DNA of 64,000 bases from positions 11,227,001-11,291,000 of the forward strand of contig OX621241.1 in the NCBI GenBank assembly GCA_951640165.1, given 5' to 3'. Origin of the DNA: Pseudoips prasinana (taxonomy: Eukaryota; Arthropoda; Insecta; Lepidoptera; Nolidae). A program made the position numbers and the translations under genes. This document shows, one piece after another, positions 1 to 10,145 of this stretch. The notes under the pieces were generated by a model. The model saw only the letters and a list, made by a program, of their open reading frames with translations. It had not been told where the DNA came from and ran no database searches. Position 1 is the stretch's first letter; the number at the start of each line of letters is the position of its first letter.

Positions 1-190
1 TAGCAACGTTATAAAAACCTTTCGGGGAGGCATATGTGTTGCAGTGGATTTACTATTTGGGATTCAATTTCTAGTTCTTCTTTATCCTATGGGCAGTGGC
101 TACTGTGGTATCAGAGTCGCTCTGAACTGACACACCTTAACGGCTCTTATCTGCAGACTACCTCAGTTAGTTTTGACCGATAGCTTCCAA

Positions 191-245
191 ATGGTGGAAT
201 TTCTGAACGATTGCTCTTTAAGCAATCGTTCCGAAATTCCACCAT
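191..245. repeat. Perfect-stem hairpin
   Basis: Two 25-nt arms (191-215 and 221-245) are reverse complements with one mismatch, around a 5-nt loop. The arms read ATGGTGGAATTTC-type sequence. There is no coding potential. It may be a foldback MITE core or the product of an inverted-duplication event. Confidence 0.85.
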
Positions 246-312
246 CTGGCGGTCACCTCACCACAGTGAGACCGCGCGCCTAGGTGCTATATATGAATAT
301 GAATGAATGAAT

Positions 313-560
313 ATGCTGGGACATTATTTACACACGGCCCAAACTAAACAGAGCTTGTACTATGGAAACCAGATAACTACCTAATATACTACATATACTA
401 CTTTTTTGTAAATACATACTTATATAGACAATTACACCCAGACTCAGGACAATCAGACATGTTCATGCACACAAATATCTGTCCTGGGTCGGAATCGAAC
501 CCACGACCTCCGGCGTGCAAAGCAAGCATTTAGGTACCAACCACGCCAATAGGCCCGTCA
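313..560 (-). mobile_element. tRNA-derived SINE, family SINE-B
   Basis: Read on the minus strand, it starts with a tRNA-like head (GGCCTATTGGCGTGGTTGG, then GGGTTCGATTCC as the pol III B box). A body with 'catgaacatgtctg' and 'tacaagctctg' and an ATT-rich end near 313 follow. At least nine related copies occur in this window, in both orientations. It is non-coding; transposition would depend on a LINE elsewhere. Confidence 0.8.
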
Positions 561-594
561 AATATGTACATATATTTTCCTTCTTTTACGTGAA

Positions 595-890
595 TATTAT
601 TTTCCGGACGGGATGGTGCAAATTGCGTCTCGGTTTGATTAAACTGATAATTAGTAGAATTAACACTACATAATTACTATGTCATCGGTCCGATGATCTT
701 GTGCGGGTCGCTGGAAATCGCTGGATGCGGATAGCGCAAGACCGGCAATTGTGGAGATCTTTGGGGGAGGCCTTTGTCCAGCAGTAGACGTCTATCGGCT
801 GATATGATGATGATGATGATAAATAACTATGTATTTTGGTGCTCATGCATTTTCGCAAAGTAACATCTTATTCCATTTCATATTGAACAT
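595..890 (+). repeat. Unclassified repeat R, interrupted by an RTE tail
   Basis: Flanks of the RTE insertion (about 595-686 and 822-890) match 44610-44760 in order: 'gaattaacactaca', then 'ttttggtgctcatgc' and 'caaagtaacatcttattccat'. The second copy is not interrupted in the same place. The class is not recognised. Confidence 0.6.
687..821 (+). mobile_element. RTE-clade LINE, 5'-truncated 3' end
   Basis: One frame reads DLVRVAGNRWMRIAQDR then QLWRSLGEAFVQQ, followed by an in-frame stop and a (TGA)n run. This is the extreme C-terminus of the RTE reverse-transcriptase ORF with its very short 3' UTR. About 115 bases of coding sequence remain. Similar duplicated bases (ATTACTATG / ATAACTATG) flank it, consistent with target-primed insertion into repeat R. 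Confidence 0.8.
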
Positions 891-907
891 TCGGTTATTT
901 ATAACTT

Positions 908-1091
908 AATAGCTGTGCTACGCGGTTTTACGCGCGTTAAACTTTATAAATTATAGCCTATGTGTACTCCAGGGTGTCAGCTAACTCCATACAAAATTTT
1001 ATTGAAATCGCTCCAGCTGTTTAGCCGTCATGGAGTAACAAACATACACACTCACACAGTCACAAACTTTCCCCTTTATAATATTAGTAGA
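908..1091 (-). mobile_element. Short non-autonomous Helitron
   Basis: On the minus strand it starts TCTACTAATATTATAAA and ends with a GC-rich segment, ACGCGCGTAAAACCGCG, then GCACAGCTAT. The usual CTAG end has decayed to CTAT. It belongs to the same family as 35748-35935 and 58327-58530. It carries no coding sequence. Confidence 0.7.
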
Positions 1092-1360
1092 TATGATGAT
1101 TATTCTAATATGGCTGTTTAATATTTGTATACCATAATACATCAGATACATGTTGAAAGCCACCTAGACCGTAGGCGTTGGCAATATTTGTAAGAAAAAT
1201 ATCGTCCTGATCGAAAATTTCAGCCTTACCAGCCACTCTCAATGGAGACTAGCCATTTGTTCCCTCATTCTTATGATCCCACTACAGGCTAGCCGACACC
1301 ACCTAAAAAAGAAGAAGAAAAAGAAAAAGTACACTCTATTGCACAAGGAATATATTGTAC

Positions 1361-1411
1361 TTTTTTAGGTGGTGTATTATGGTACACCACCATAATACAC
1401 CACCTAAAAAA
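1361..1411. repeat. Inverted repeat, 23-nt arms
   Basis: Arms 1361-1383 and 1389-1411 (TTTTTTAGGTGGTGTATTAT... and its complement) flank a 5-nt spacer. A third partial copy of ACCACCTAAAAAA lies at about 1298-1310. A second foldback, TTTGCTTTTCTTAGCAAAGC-like, lies at about 1455-1506. Confidence 0.75.
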
Positions 1412-1610
1412 AATGAAAAAAAAAGTAATAAGAAAAGCAATTAAAAGCTTTTATTTGCTTTTCTTAGCAAAGCTTTTCTGAGCTTTGCTAAGAAAAAGCA
1501 AAGCTTTATCACTAAAAGCAATCTCTTCCAGGCTACCTATTTGCGTTGGATGGACCAGAATTTAATTTCAAAAGGTGTACGAATTTAATGGAAATAAGAA
1601 AAGATAGCTT

Positions 1611-1646
1611 ACGTATATATACGTATATATATATATATATATATAT
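1611..1646. repeat. (AT)n microsatellite
   Basis: An interrupted AT dinucleotide run with two ACG interruptions near its start. Confidence 0.9.
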
Positions 1647-1651
1647 GTTTA

Positions 1652-2382
1652 TATTCTTAAATATAAATATACGAACCAACCAAATATATATATAAAGTAA
1701 ACGCTTAAGGAAGAGGACCGACTTTAATAAATGCTTTACGAGGTAAGAGTTGAAACACCGCTAACTTCCAGACTCCCGAAACTTAGAACTAGAGGTAACA
1801 TCCCCTTTGAGCTGACGTCAAACGCTACCTTAGACACGTACCGTTATATAGGTAATTTGATATTTGTGTTAGTAGTTTAACAATCATGTTACATTATCTC
1901 AGTACTACAACTACAACCTACTTCTATAACTCCACAAGAATTCGTGTTTGACACGTACTTGACCGGTATACTTATCTCAATATTAATCTAAAGACGCTGA
2001 AGTGTAAAATAGTATTTTAGATACTATCCTGAGATATTTTAATGTTACGCGTACTAGATAAATTGTTTTAGATGCATAATATTTTTTTTACCCCCGACGC
2101 AATTATAAGTTTGACATGACTGTGTTTGTGTGTCTGTCTGCATCGTAGCGATCGACCGGATGAACCGATTTAGATTTGGTTTATTTTGTTTGAATGGTGA
2201 ATTAATCGGGAGTGTTCTTAGTGTGACGACCTTCTTGGTTAGCACCTTCGTTCGTCCAAACATTTAAAAAGAAATCATTAAAAAAAGAACGCGTTTGAAA
2301 ATATTTCAAACAAAAATTCTTTAGAACAGTCATTCAGTCTACGTAAGAGCTCTCTGAAGCTACACAAGCCCTGTTACCTATC
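1652..2382. other. No recognisable gene
   Basis: AT-rich sequence with no convincing coding frame. About 2090-2260 contains 'ccggatgaaccgatttag' and 'gtgtctgtctg' motifs that look like a decayed interspersed repeat of unknown class. Confidence 0.5.
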
Positions 2383-2483
2383 ATAGTGAAATTGAAGAAA
2401 ATATAATATTATTTCAGTATTTGACGTGTATCACTTATCATCCAAAAGATCCCGAAGACGATCTGAAGCTGCAGAACGTCATA
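2383..2483 (+). repeat. 5' terminal direct repeat (short LTR)
   Basis: Identical to 3883-3983. At about 100 bp it is very short for an LTR, and no clear promoter is visible. It contains TTATTTCAG, which resembles a splice acceptor. Confidence 0.65.
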
Positions 2484-2579
2484 TGGTGCTGGCGCCGGGT
2501 ATATTGATAAGTATACCCTGAAGAACGAGAGAAGAATCGAGGATATCACGAGAAGTATTTTTTCCATAAATAATTTCAG

Positions 2580-3344
2580 ATGGAGCAATTCGACGGGGAA
2601 ACGGCTGACGTTAACGATTTTTTTAGGCAATTCGCAGTAATTGCCGCAATCAACAAATACGACGAAGATGCAAAAAAACTCATCTTAGGGGCATATCTAC
2701 AGGGGCCCGCTTTATCATTTTACAAAAACATTTTTTCTCAGTGTGATACATTTGCTGATCTGCAGAAGAAGATCACCGACGAATTTGACGGGCAAAGCAG
2801 TCCACTCGCCGACTTCTTTGGAAGGCGACAAGGCTACAATGAAGACCCAGTTACCTATTTTTATTCTTTAGATGAACTGGCGGCCAAAGCGGGTACAGCG
2901 GTTACGGAATCAGTATTTATTAATCATTTCCTTAAAAATTGTAACTCATTTTTAAAAAATAAAATAGGAATGCAAGTGTATAACAGCAAGAAGGACTTAA
3001 AAATGAGTCTCAAACAAATTAAAAGTCTCTTCTTATCCCAAAGTCTCACGCCGCTAAATTTACCCTTTAACACAAGCAGAGTTGGACATAATGCCCAAAC
3101 ACCAGCAAGACGCAGCGGAGTTGGTGACGGTCAACCGGTTCCGCATCGTTACCCCGGAACTGCGACATCGAGGACCAACCAGCCTACGACGGGGACCATT
3201 GATCCTCGACCAAATAAATTAACGTACCCTTACAATTTTAAAAACCTACAGGCAGAAGTGAACCGGACAGGCGTGGCGCTGACATTACGACTGGGAGAGG
3301 AGCATCGCAGCGTCAGCCACACCCAAACGTGTAGAGGCGGTTGA
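2580..3344 (+). CDS. gag: Gag-like protein of an LTR retroelement
   Basis: A 254-residue frame starting at an ATG directly after AATAATTTCAG. Residues about 1-155 (MEQFDGE... through the Ala/Leu-rich helices with LQGPALSFY and the segment DPVTYFYSLDELAAKAG) match the pattern of retrotransposon Gag proteins, which build the particle around element RNA in the cytoplasm. The C-terminal 90 residues are rich in Thr, Pro and Arg. No CCHC zinc knuckle is visible, so RNA binding may rely on basic residues, or the 3' part may be lost. The frame ends 28 bases before the first Met of the protease frame, but the protease frame is open upstream from 3283, so the two overlap by about 60 bases in different frames. 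No disabling mutation is seen inside the frame. Confidence 0.7.
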   Translation: MEQFDGETADVNDFFRQFAVIAAINKYDEDAKKLILGAYLQGPALSFYKNIFSQCDTFADLQKKITDEFDGQSSPLADFFGRRQGYNEDPVTYFYSLDELAAKAGTAVTESVFINHFLKNCNSFLKNKIGMQVYNSKKDLKMSLKQIKSLFLSQSLTPLNLPFNTSRVGHNAQTPARRSGVGDGQPVPHRYPGTATSRTNQPTTGTIDPRPNKLTYPYNFKNLQAEVNRTGVALTLRLGEEHRSVSHTQTCRGG

Positions 3345-3906
3345 TGTTCTACGAGGGGCGAATCAACCGCCATTGAGAGAAGAAATCCCTCAGAAGGGTG
3401 AGTTTGTCCCCTTCATAAATATTCAGTGTAAAGATAACCCATTTCTGGCCCTGATTGATTCGGGAGCATCCGTGTCCGTCGTGAAATTAAACGTCGCAGA
3501 AAAACTAGGCGAAACGCCGCAGTTTTCCAGTGCACGAATAAAATCGATCAATAACGCGCAATTGGATGTGATAGGGGAAATTAAATTGAACATTATTATA
3601 GAGAATGTTGTGTTTAATCATAGTTTTTATGTTGTGGATAAGATTTCACAAAATTTTGTCATAGGACAAGATTTCCTTTTTGCTCACGATGTAATGTTAG
3701 ATTTCGGAAAAAATAGACTTGTAACTGATAAGATGACGTGTAATTTTGTAAAAAAAGAAAAATGTATACTAATAAATAATTCATTAGAAGTATACTCAGA
3801 CGAACAAATCTTATCAAAGAATGATTATTTGTATTTTTGTTCAAAAACCGCGGATACAGATAAACTCCTATGCGAAGTGAGTATAGTGAAATTGAAGAAA
3901 ATATAA
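3283..3906 (+). CDS. Retropepsin (aspartic protease) of the LTR element
   Basis: The frame is open from 3283, although its first Met codon (an ATT/ATG-poor region) is not obvious. The conserved part begins near 3373. The active-site motif LIDSGASVSVV lies at about 3451-3483, and the second hydrophobic motif FVIGQDFL at about 3655-3678 is the usual ILG-type strand before the C-terminus. This is one complete retropepsin monomer; such proteases act as homodimers to cut Gag. It lies in the +1 frame relative to Gag, so a frameshift or a separate start would be needed. The last residues (SIVKLKKI, stop at 3904-3906) run into the 3' terminal repeat. No reverse-transcriptase domain follows, unlike full gypsy Pol. 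Confidence 0.75.
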   Translation, partial: HYDWERSIAASATPKRVEAVDVLRGANQPPLREEIPQKGEFVPFINIQCKDNPFLALIDSGASVSVVKLNVAEKLGETPQFSSARIKSINNAQLDVIGEIKLNIIIENVVFNHSFYVVDKISQNFVIGQDFLFAHDVMLDFGKNRLVTDKMTCNFVKKEKCILINNSLEVYSDEQILSKNDYLYFCSKTADTDKLLCEVSIVKLKKI

Positions 3907-3983
3907 TATTATTTCAGTATTTGACGTGTATCACTTATCATCCAAAAGATCCCGAAGACGATCTGAAGCTGCAGAACGTCATA
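3883..3983 (+). repeat. 3' terminal direct repeat (short LTR)
   Basis: An exact copy of 2383-2483. The first 24 bases are also the last codons of the protease frame, so the frame terminates inside the repeat. No purine tract lies immediately upstream. Confidence 0.65.
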
Positions 3984-4565
3984 GTAGTATTGTTGTTGAA
4001 CATCGGTCCAAGATGGCCGCCGCCATAAAATGGTGGATAACATATTTTTACCCAACAACTAAACCCTACTCCTATCTCCTTAATATGGTATCAAATGAAG
4101 GACTTTACTCGTAGAATGCTATAATACACTATGATAAATTACAAATCCAAGATAGCAAAAAAACACAAAATTGTTGTTTAAAATAGTTATCAAATGAAAG
4201 GGCTTGACTAGTTTATATAGAATACAATATAATGAGAAATGACGATGGTTTTTCTTTTTTATTTTTAATCCAATATTTTCCAACAACTAAGTTACCAAGC
4301 AAGTAATTGGCGCAGTGGATGATGATCGATAACTGGCGGATGGACGCGTCCCAAGTCTTACTTGTGCATTGCCGAACCTTTTTACCTACTCTTCTTTTAA
4401 GGGCCCAGGATACAAACTCTTAGATAACCTGTAATTGGACTTTAATGCTCGAATAAAAATACTCCATTCGAGTACTTCGGCTTACATGTATAGTACGGGA
4501 GTACTCATAAAAAAGTACGATGCATGTTGATGTCTTCCTAGCCGAATTTCGGTCACGGCGGCCAG
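3984..4565. other. No recognisable gene
   Basis: Contains 'aagatggccgccgcc' near 4010, and two loosely similar segments ('atttttacccaacaactaa' near 4047 and 'tattttccaacaactaa' near 4270) that suggest an old internal duplication. Nothing codes convincingly. Confidence 0.5.
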
Positions 4566-4856
4566 TCTCATCAGAAATTAGCCATCTGCGCGGGACATAT
4601 TATACTGCAGAAGTATGTGCGCAAACACAGGAGCACTTTCTATTCCATATCACTCTTACAGGTACAGGACCGAAAGCTTTACGTGCTCTCTGAGGCACGG
4701 GGTATAATACCGCCAACTCCCTATAATATCGCCAATTCGGGCTGATGCTGAGAAATTTTTCTTTGTACAGAATAGTCCCAAAGCCACCGACCCAAGATTT
4801 GAACCCAGGACCTCGTTCTCTGCGAGTGAACACGCTACCGCTAGACCAACGAGGCA
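4566..4856 (-). mobile_element. tRNA-derived SINE, family SINE-E
   Basis: The minus strand begins with a tRNA-like head: GCCTCGTTGGTCTAGCGGTAG (A-box region) and GGTTCAAATC (B box), followed by a body with GGTATTATACCCCGTGCC. It is the only copy seen here. It is a retroposon relic, not a functional tRNA gene, because the 3' half does not fold into a cloverleaf. Confidence 0.65.
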
Positions 4857-5794
4857 TAGTTGAAGTGTAGATGATGCTATACTTGTCATTAATAAATGTC
4901 TATCCATTCAAAACTTTGGCTTATAACTTTGTTTAATTTGGAATATGTTAATAAGCCTCTAAACTTTATGTTCAAAACGGGGGGAGCCTGGAGATCTGTT
5001 ATACAGATTTCGAGCCTAGTACAGACTCCAGCTCTCTCAAAGGCTTTTCAATTAAGTGCTTAAACAATGTTTTTAACATAACAACACGATGTATGCGCCT
5101 TTAAGAGAGAAATAAACCATTATTTTATTTATTATTGACCCACCAAAATAGTACTTTATAATTGTTATTAGATTTCGTTAAAATAAGAAAAGTAAGGGAA
5201 CGACGTATATAATAAGAAAAATGTTATGAAACGGACATCATAACATTTTGCTTATTTTTATATTGCGTTAGATGCATATTGGATATAAGAAAAGTCTGAT
5301 GGTCAACTACCGTATCGTACCATTGAATTAATTATATGTAAATAAGTTATTTATTTCCATAATATAATACAATAAATATAATACATATTCATTTTATTAC
5401 ATTATGGAATAAACTTACTTATTAACATTTTTTTATTATCATCGTGATATAAAAACAATTCTATAAGCAATTTCAATATAGTTACATAAACTCATTTTCT
5501 AGAATCATCTTACTTCTTGCCCTTCTATCCCCTTTTATTAATATCGGACCTCTATGCTACGGAGAAGTTTCCACCTTATTGTCGTTGACATTCCATCTTG
5601 CCGTAATAAGTGGTGCATTTCTTTTTTATTCACAATTCTCCTGGACTACGTGTTTATTGAAGGGCGAAATCATTTTGATACGCGTGGGCCACCCTAGAGT
5701 TAATAAAATAAATTATATAAATAAGAATCTATAAGTAAGGTATCATTCTTGGTATTTTCTATCAATCAGTTGAAAAAATCACGCCATACACGTA
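4857..5794. other. No gene; possible retroelement 3' tail
   Basis: At 4980-5130 the sequence 'ggagatctgttatacagatttcg' (internally palindromic) is followed by AATAAACC and an A/T tail, like a LINE 3' end on the plus strand. About 5185-5280 holds a small foldback (AAAATGTTATGA / TCATAACATTTT). The remainder is AT-rich and unrecognised. Confidence 0.4.
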
Positions 5795-6002
5795 CGTCCA
5801 CTGCTGGACAAAAGCCTCCCCAAAGAATGGGGGTATATGCCATAATCGCCACGCTTGGCAGACGGGTTGGCGATCGCAGTTTAATGGTCATAGTTTACAG
5901 AAAAATGCTGCTGCCCGTTCTCTGGTAGGTATTCTCTCGGTCAATTTCTACGCCCCCCACGGGATGAGCTGGGGTGATGATATTCTATGCCGTCACCACG
6001 CA
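5795..6002 (-). mobile_element. RTE-tailed repeat T
   Basis: On the plus strand it begins GTCCACTGCTGGACAAAAGCC, the complement of the RTE 3' tail. A body unlike the RTE ORF follows: 'cgccacgcttggcagacggg' and 'ccccacgggatgagctgggg' and 'attctatgccgtca'. The same body occurs at 7525, 14745, 33350 and 60410. It may be a non-autonomous retroposon that uses RTE machinery. Confidence 0.65.
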
Positions 6003-6569
6003 GCAATATTAATTATCTCCTTTTTTTTACTTCCTTTTGTGCCGTTTTACGATGAAACTATGAACACCTGATGTTTATATTTGCAATAAAGTAGTCTAAG
6101 TAACATACAAAAAACATTTTAAACTTCAGATCGCTAGCATTAGTAAGTAGATGGTCTTTAATATAAACGTGCTTTATCCTATTTTGGTATGAAGCCTTGA
6201 ACTAATTTCAATATGGTACAACATGAAAATTAGTTGCTCATAATTGCTGTTCCGTTACTTTCAAATTTTAATGAAACCGGATATTTAAATTATTTGTGTC
6301 GGTTTTGCGTTATTTTAACAATTTGATGAAGGTGTATTAATTTAAATTAAAAAATAGACTGTTTCAAAGTTTTAACATACGTAAATTATAATATATGGTA
6401 CTTTCATTATTTTATAATTATTTCTGATATCTACATAAATTTTTTTTAAACTGGAAACCAAATTTTAACGTTATTTTTACTTACCCTTTAAAAAGCGCCT
6501 GTAAATAGTCAGAAAATGGGCTATAGTAGGTATTAAAGGTTAACTATATAAACATTCAATTATGCGTTT
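6003..6569. other. No recognisable feature
   Basis: AT-rich sequence with no coding frame, hairpin or repeat match that I could identify. Confidence 0.5.
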
Positions 6570-6838
6570 AAATAATAATAATACCCTGGGACATTATTTA
6601 AAAACGGCCATCAGATCCCAAACTAAGCAGAGCTTGTACTATGGAAACCAGCTAACTGATATATTACATATACTACTTTTCGTTTGTAAATACATACTTA
6701 TATAGACAATTACACCCAGACTCAGGACAAACAGACATGTTCATGCACATATATACCTATCTGTCCTGGGTGGGAATCGAACCCACGACCTCCGGCGTGA
6801 AAAGCAAACGTTTGCCAACCACGCCAACAGGCCCGTCA
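6570..6838 (-). mobile_element. tRNA-derived SINE, family SINE-B
   Basis: A near full-length copy. The AATAATAAT tail lies at 6570-6582 and the tRNA-like head (complement of CCAACCACGCCAACAGGCC) at about 6815-6835. The B box GGGTTCGATTCC is intact on the minus strand. Confidence 0.85.
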
Positions 6839-7431
6839 TTACCTAGATTATGAGATCTGTGACTTCTATATAAAAGCAACCTTCTATTTACTAATATAAT
6901 ATGAATGCCCGGTGAAGAATTGAAAGCCTAACTAATAAAACAAAAATTATAAAATATTTCGTAACCCGGCTTCGTACAAGGCGTACATTTAAAGTAACTA
7001 ATCATATACAGACGAAGTTCTCAGTACACATTAATAAGTGATTTGCAAACTAAATATAAAATTATACTTTCAATTACATAAATACAATCGGTAGTCATAT
7101 CTACGAGTAGATAGAATCTTCTTTCGAGAGCGGCGAAACAGCAAGACTCCATTAATGACTGTCAACAGTCTTACAATAATACCGGTAAAGTTGTACTACA
7201 ATAAATCTAGATATCCACCGCGATAGCGAGCGATTGGAACCAGTTTAGAACATAGCTAACAATATATCACACTGCGGCCGATTTAAGCTGGATTAGAGTA
7301 TGGTTTACGTCGAACAGTCTGACTAGTAACATTAGTTATTATTGATGTAGTAGGAAGAAACTAAATTCACGGCCTTGCCTATTAGAGCGTTTATTTAATT
7401 TTACTACGCCTAAGTTCACAGCAATAAGTAT
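6839..7431. other. No recognisable feature
   Basis: AT-rich, non-coding, with no repeat family recognised. Confidence 0.5.
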
Positions 7432-7910
7432 GGTATAGCCAACTGGTTAGACCGTTGGACGGTAGATTTAGAGGTCTCGAATGTAAGCCCAAGGCGCGCA
7501 TTACTACCTTTTCAAATTCATGTCAGCCGAATGCCGTCCACTGCTGAACAAAGGGCTCCTCAAAAGATTCCACAATGGAGTTGTGCCCATCATTTGGAGG
7601 GATATGCCATAATCGCCACGCTTGGCAGACGGGTTGAAGATCGCAGTATGGTGGCCATAGTAAACAGATAGACACTGCTGACGTTCTCAGATAGATATTC
7701 CCTCGAGATGACTTCTACGCTCCCCAAGGGATGAGATGGGGTGGCGATATTCTATGCCGTCAGCCATACAGCAAATGCGATGTCTTGACTTAAAACGTGA
7801 ATAATAACATCGTGAGGAAACCAGCCTGTGAGTTCCCAAAATGTCCTTGAAGGCATGTGAAGTCTACTAAACGACACTTGGCCCTGTGCTGGGTCAATAA
7901 TTAACTTCAC
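7432..7910 (+). mobile_element. SINE, family SINE-D, interrupted
   Basis: The head at 7432-7520 (TATAGCCAACTGGTTAGACC, then GTCTCGAATGTAAGCCC) is tRNA-like. The body resumes at about 7780 with 'catcgtgaggaaaccagcctg' and 'gcatgtgaagtctactaa'. The same order without interruption occurs at 18860-19140. Confidence 0.65.
7525..7775 (-). mobile_element. RTE-tailed repeat T, inserted in SINE-D
   Basis: Matches the 5795 copy through 'cgccacgcttggcagacgggtt', 'gatgagatggggtggcg' and 'attctatgccgtcagcc'. It lies between the head and body of the surrounding SINE. Confidence 0.7.
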
Positions 7911-9493
7911 AGCTATTTTTAAAATAATAACTACTGATATACTTTTCAGTATGGTTATATTGCATTTTCACGGAACCCACCTACCGTGAATTTATTTTGT
8001 CAATTTGAAAAATTTGAGATAAATCCTTTGTAAACCTAATATTATTTATTTATAAATATCTTTATTATTATATTACTGTGTTATATTACTGTGGTGACTA
8101 CGAACCGGAAATCAATACTCACATAAAGTTAAATTAATTTTATCATAATGATCAATTTGTATTTAAAGGCCTGTTTTATAGTTAATAGTTGTTTTGCACA
8201 GGACACTCCGCGAAGTGGGCGTTACTTGTTAATATAATAAGACATTACTATAGTATGTATATTATTCCGACAGTAAAAGTAATTCATTGGCGCGAGCTGT
8301 CAAAAAGATAACATGCGACTGGGCAGAGTATAATAAGGCTTATAAAAGTGTAGGAAGTTATGTTATGACTTACTTTTTATCCTATTCCCCCTACATTGTT
8401 TATATATTCTGAAAGTAGATCTGCGTCTGTCCTCTATTTCTCAATTGTAAAGAAACAAGCATGCTGATAAATAATTGGTTGTGTGTATGAGCTGTATTTT
8501 TTTACTGAATCACCCTAATATAGTATATTGTGCAAACAGAGAAAGTATCTTCTATAAATTGCTTGAATTGGACAAACTAGAATTAGAAGTTTAGTTGAGA
8601 AAAGAGGGGACCACCCTTTTAACATCCTTTTAAACCGACCTTAAACTAACGAATTGAACCTTTTTGATTGTGGTATGTATGTTACGCAATTACGATGGGG
8701 AAAAATTCCTTTTGAATAATATCGAATGCTTACAGAAAGTTTTGTCCAAATTATTCGTTCGAAAGTACATATCTCCGTGGTATTACTAAATAAATTTGTT
8801 AGTTGTCGAATACACAAACTATACTAAGCAATTTCTGAACAAAGGTTCACAAATTACTTAGTAGGCTTTCAAGATTACATTATAATACGATACTAAAGAC
8901 ATTCGGGCTTAATTACAAATGACATGACCCAATCGGATTTGGCCATAGTAGGCCTAAGTAGACGTGGCCGTGGCGTGCTAGTTTGGGTTTGTCACCTATA
9001 CTTGCCTGAGGCGATGAAAAAATTAAAATAAAGGAAAAAATACAGAAGCACTCTTTGCGACCATTGTGGAATCTGAAATCACACGTAACTAGTCATATAA
9101 GACAGCCTCTTTCTTAAAAACTAGTAAGATCAAAAAAATCAAAAATATATTTATTAACTACAAGTAGTTGTTAGAGTGTGAGGGTCTCTTCTTTTAAGTT
9201 ATATGTAACTTGTATTAGAAAATACCCCTCTCTTATCTGTACATTGATATTGCTGTAGTTACATTTGAAGTATTAATTACAAATAACGAACAGTAAGATA
9301 TATGATAAGTACCTACTCGTGATTCATCTACTATTTTTAATAAACTTGAATTTTCTCTATTATGGCTGGTAAGGTAACCAGCCTATGGCCTTGCACCGAT
9401 ACCTTCAATATTCGAGGCATCACTCATTTTTTCTCTATAATGCTTTAGAAACCTTTTTACAAAATAGTAATAGTAGTAATAAAATAATCTAGA
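7911..9493. other. No recognisable gene
   Basis: Long AT-rich non-coding stretch. No frame over about 60 codons looks protein-like, and no family was recognised. Confidence 0.5.
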
Positions 9494-9496
9494 ATG

Positions 9497-9600
9497 TTTT
9501 TCTTAAACAGCAACTCCCCTGAAATTATTTTTGTGCGTGTATTTAACGTTATTTTAATACACAGAAAAATAATTTCAGTTGAGTTGCTCTTTAAGAAAAT
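9497..9600. repeat. Foldback repeat, about 38-bp arms
   Basis: Left arm TTTTCTTAAACAGCAACTCC... pairs with right arm ending GAGTTGCTCTTTAAGAAAAT. The inner part pairs GAAATTATTTTTGTG with CACAGAAAAATAATTTC. Mismatches show moderate age. It is probably a small MITE. Confidence 0.75.
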
Positions 9601-10145
9601 TTCACAACTTAATCAGAGCAGAGCAGTCATCAAACAGTTGAAAAAGTAACCGTGACTTTGATGTTGTCATCATTAGGTAATGACAATATTTAACCGTAAT
9701 TTTCCACGAGGCCCTGGCCCTTTCATCCTTGTACCTATTGTGAACTCAAGGCCGAGAAAGTAATAAGTTGTTTAGGTAGTTTTTACTCAATTGCCCGTAA
9801 AATGGGTGTCATGACGCCAATTTTAATTTTAGGTCACTACAACTTTAGTTTTATGGTTTATGTCAATGCTCCTGACTGAAAGATAGTAGTATTTTATATT
9901 TTTTAGAAACGAAACTTGAGCCTTTTCGATGGGGAATCATTTTAATGGATTTGTATCGTAGGCCATGTAAGAGACATGTGATATTTCAACCGTCTGAATG
10001 ATAATTGCGACCACGACTCTCTTGATTCCAAACCGAGGGATTCACTGTACTTTAAACATTGCAGTTAAAAAAAGCTCTTTTCACTCCAGTCATACCGCAA
10101 TACCAATGACAGGTGTAACGCTAATGCAAAACATTTGGTAATCGA
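9601..10145. other. No recognisable feature
   Basis: AT-rich, non-coding. Confidence 0.45.

Larger units (their letters stand above)
2383..3983 (+). mobile_element. Compact LTR-type retroelement with Gag and protease only
   Basis: A 101-bp direct repeat (2383-2483 and 3883-3983, identical by eye and offset by exactly 1,500 bases) encloses a Gag-like frame and a retropepsin frame. A TGG-starting segment, TGGTGCTGGCGCCGGG at 2484, lies directly after the 5' repeat where a tRNA primer site is expected. If the LTR runs TG at 2387 to C at 3980, a 4-bp ATAG duplication flanks it. No reverse transcriptase, RNase H or integrase is present between the repeats. The layout suits an internally deleted, non-autonomous Ty3/gypsy-like element; the class is an inference from the Gag and protease. 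Confidence 0.7.
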
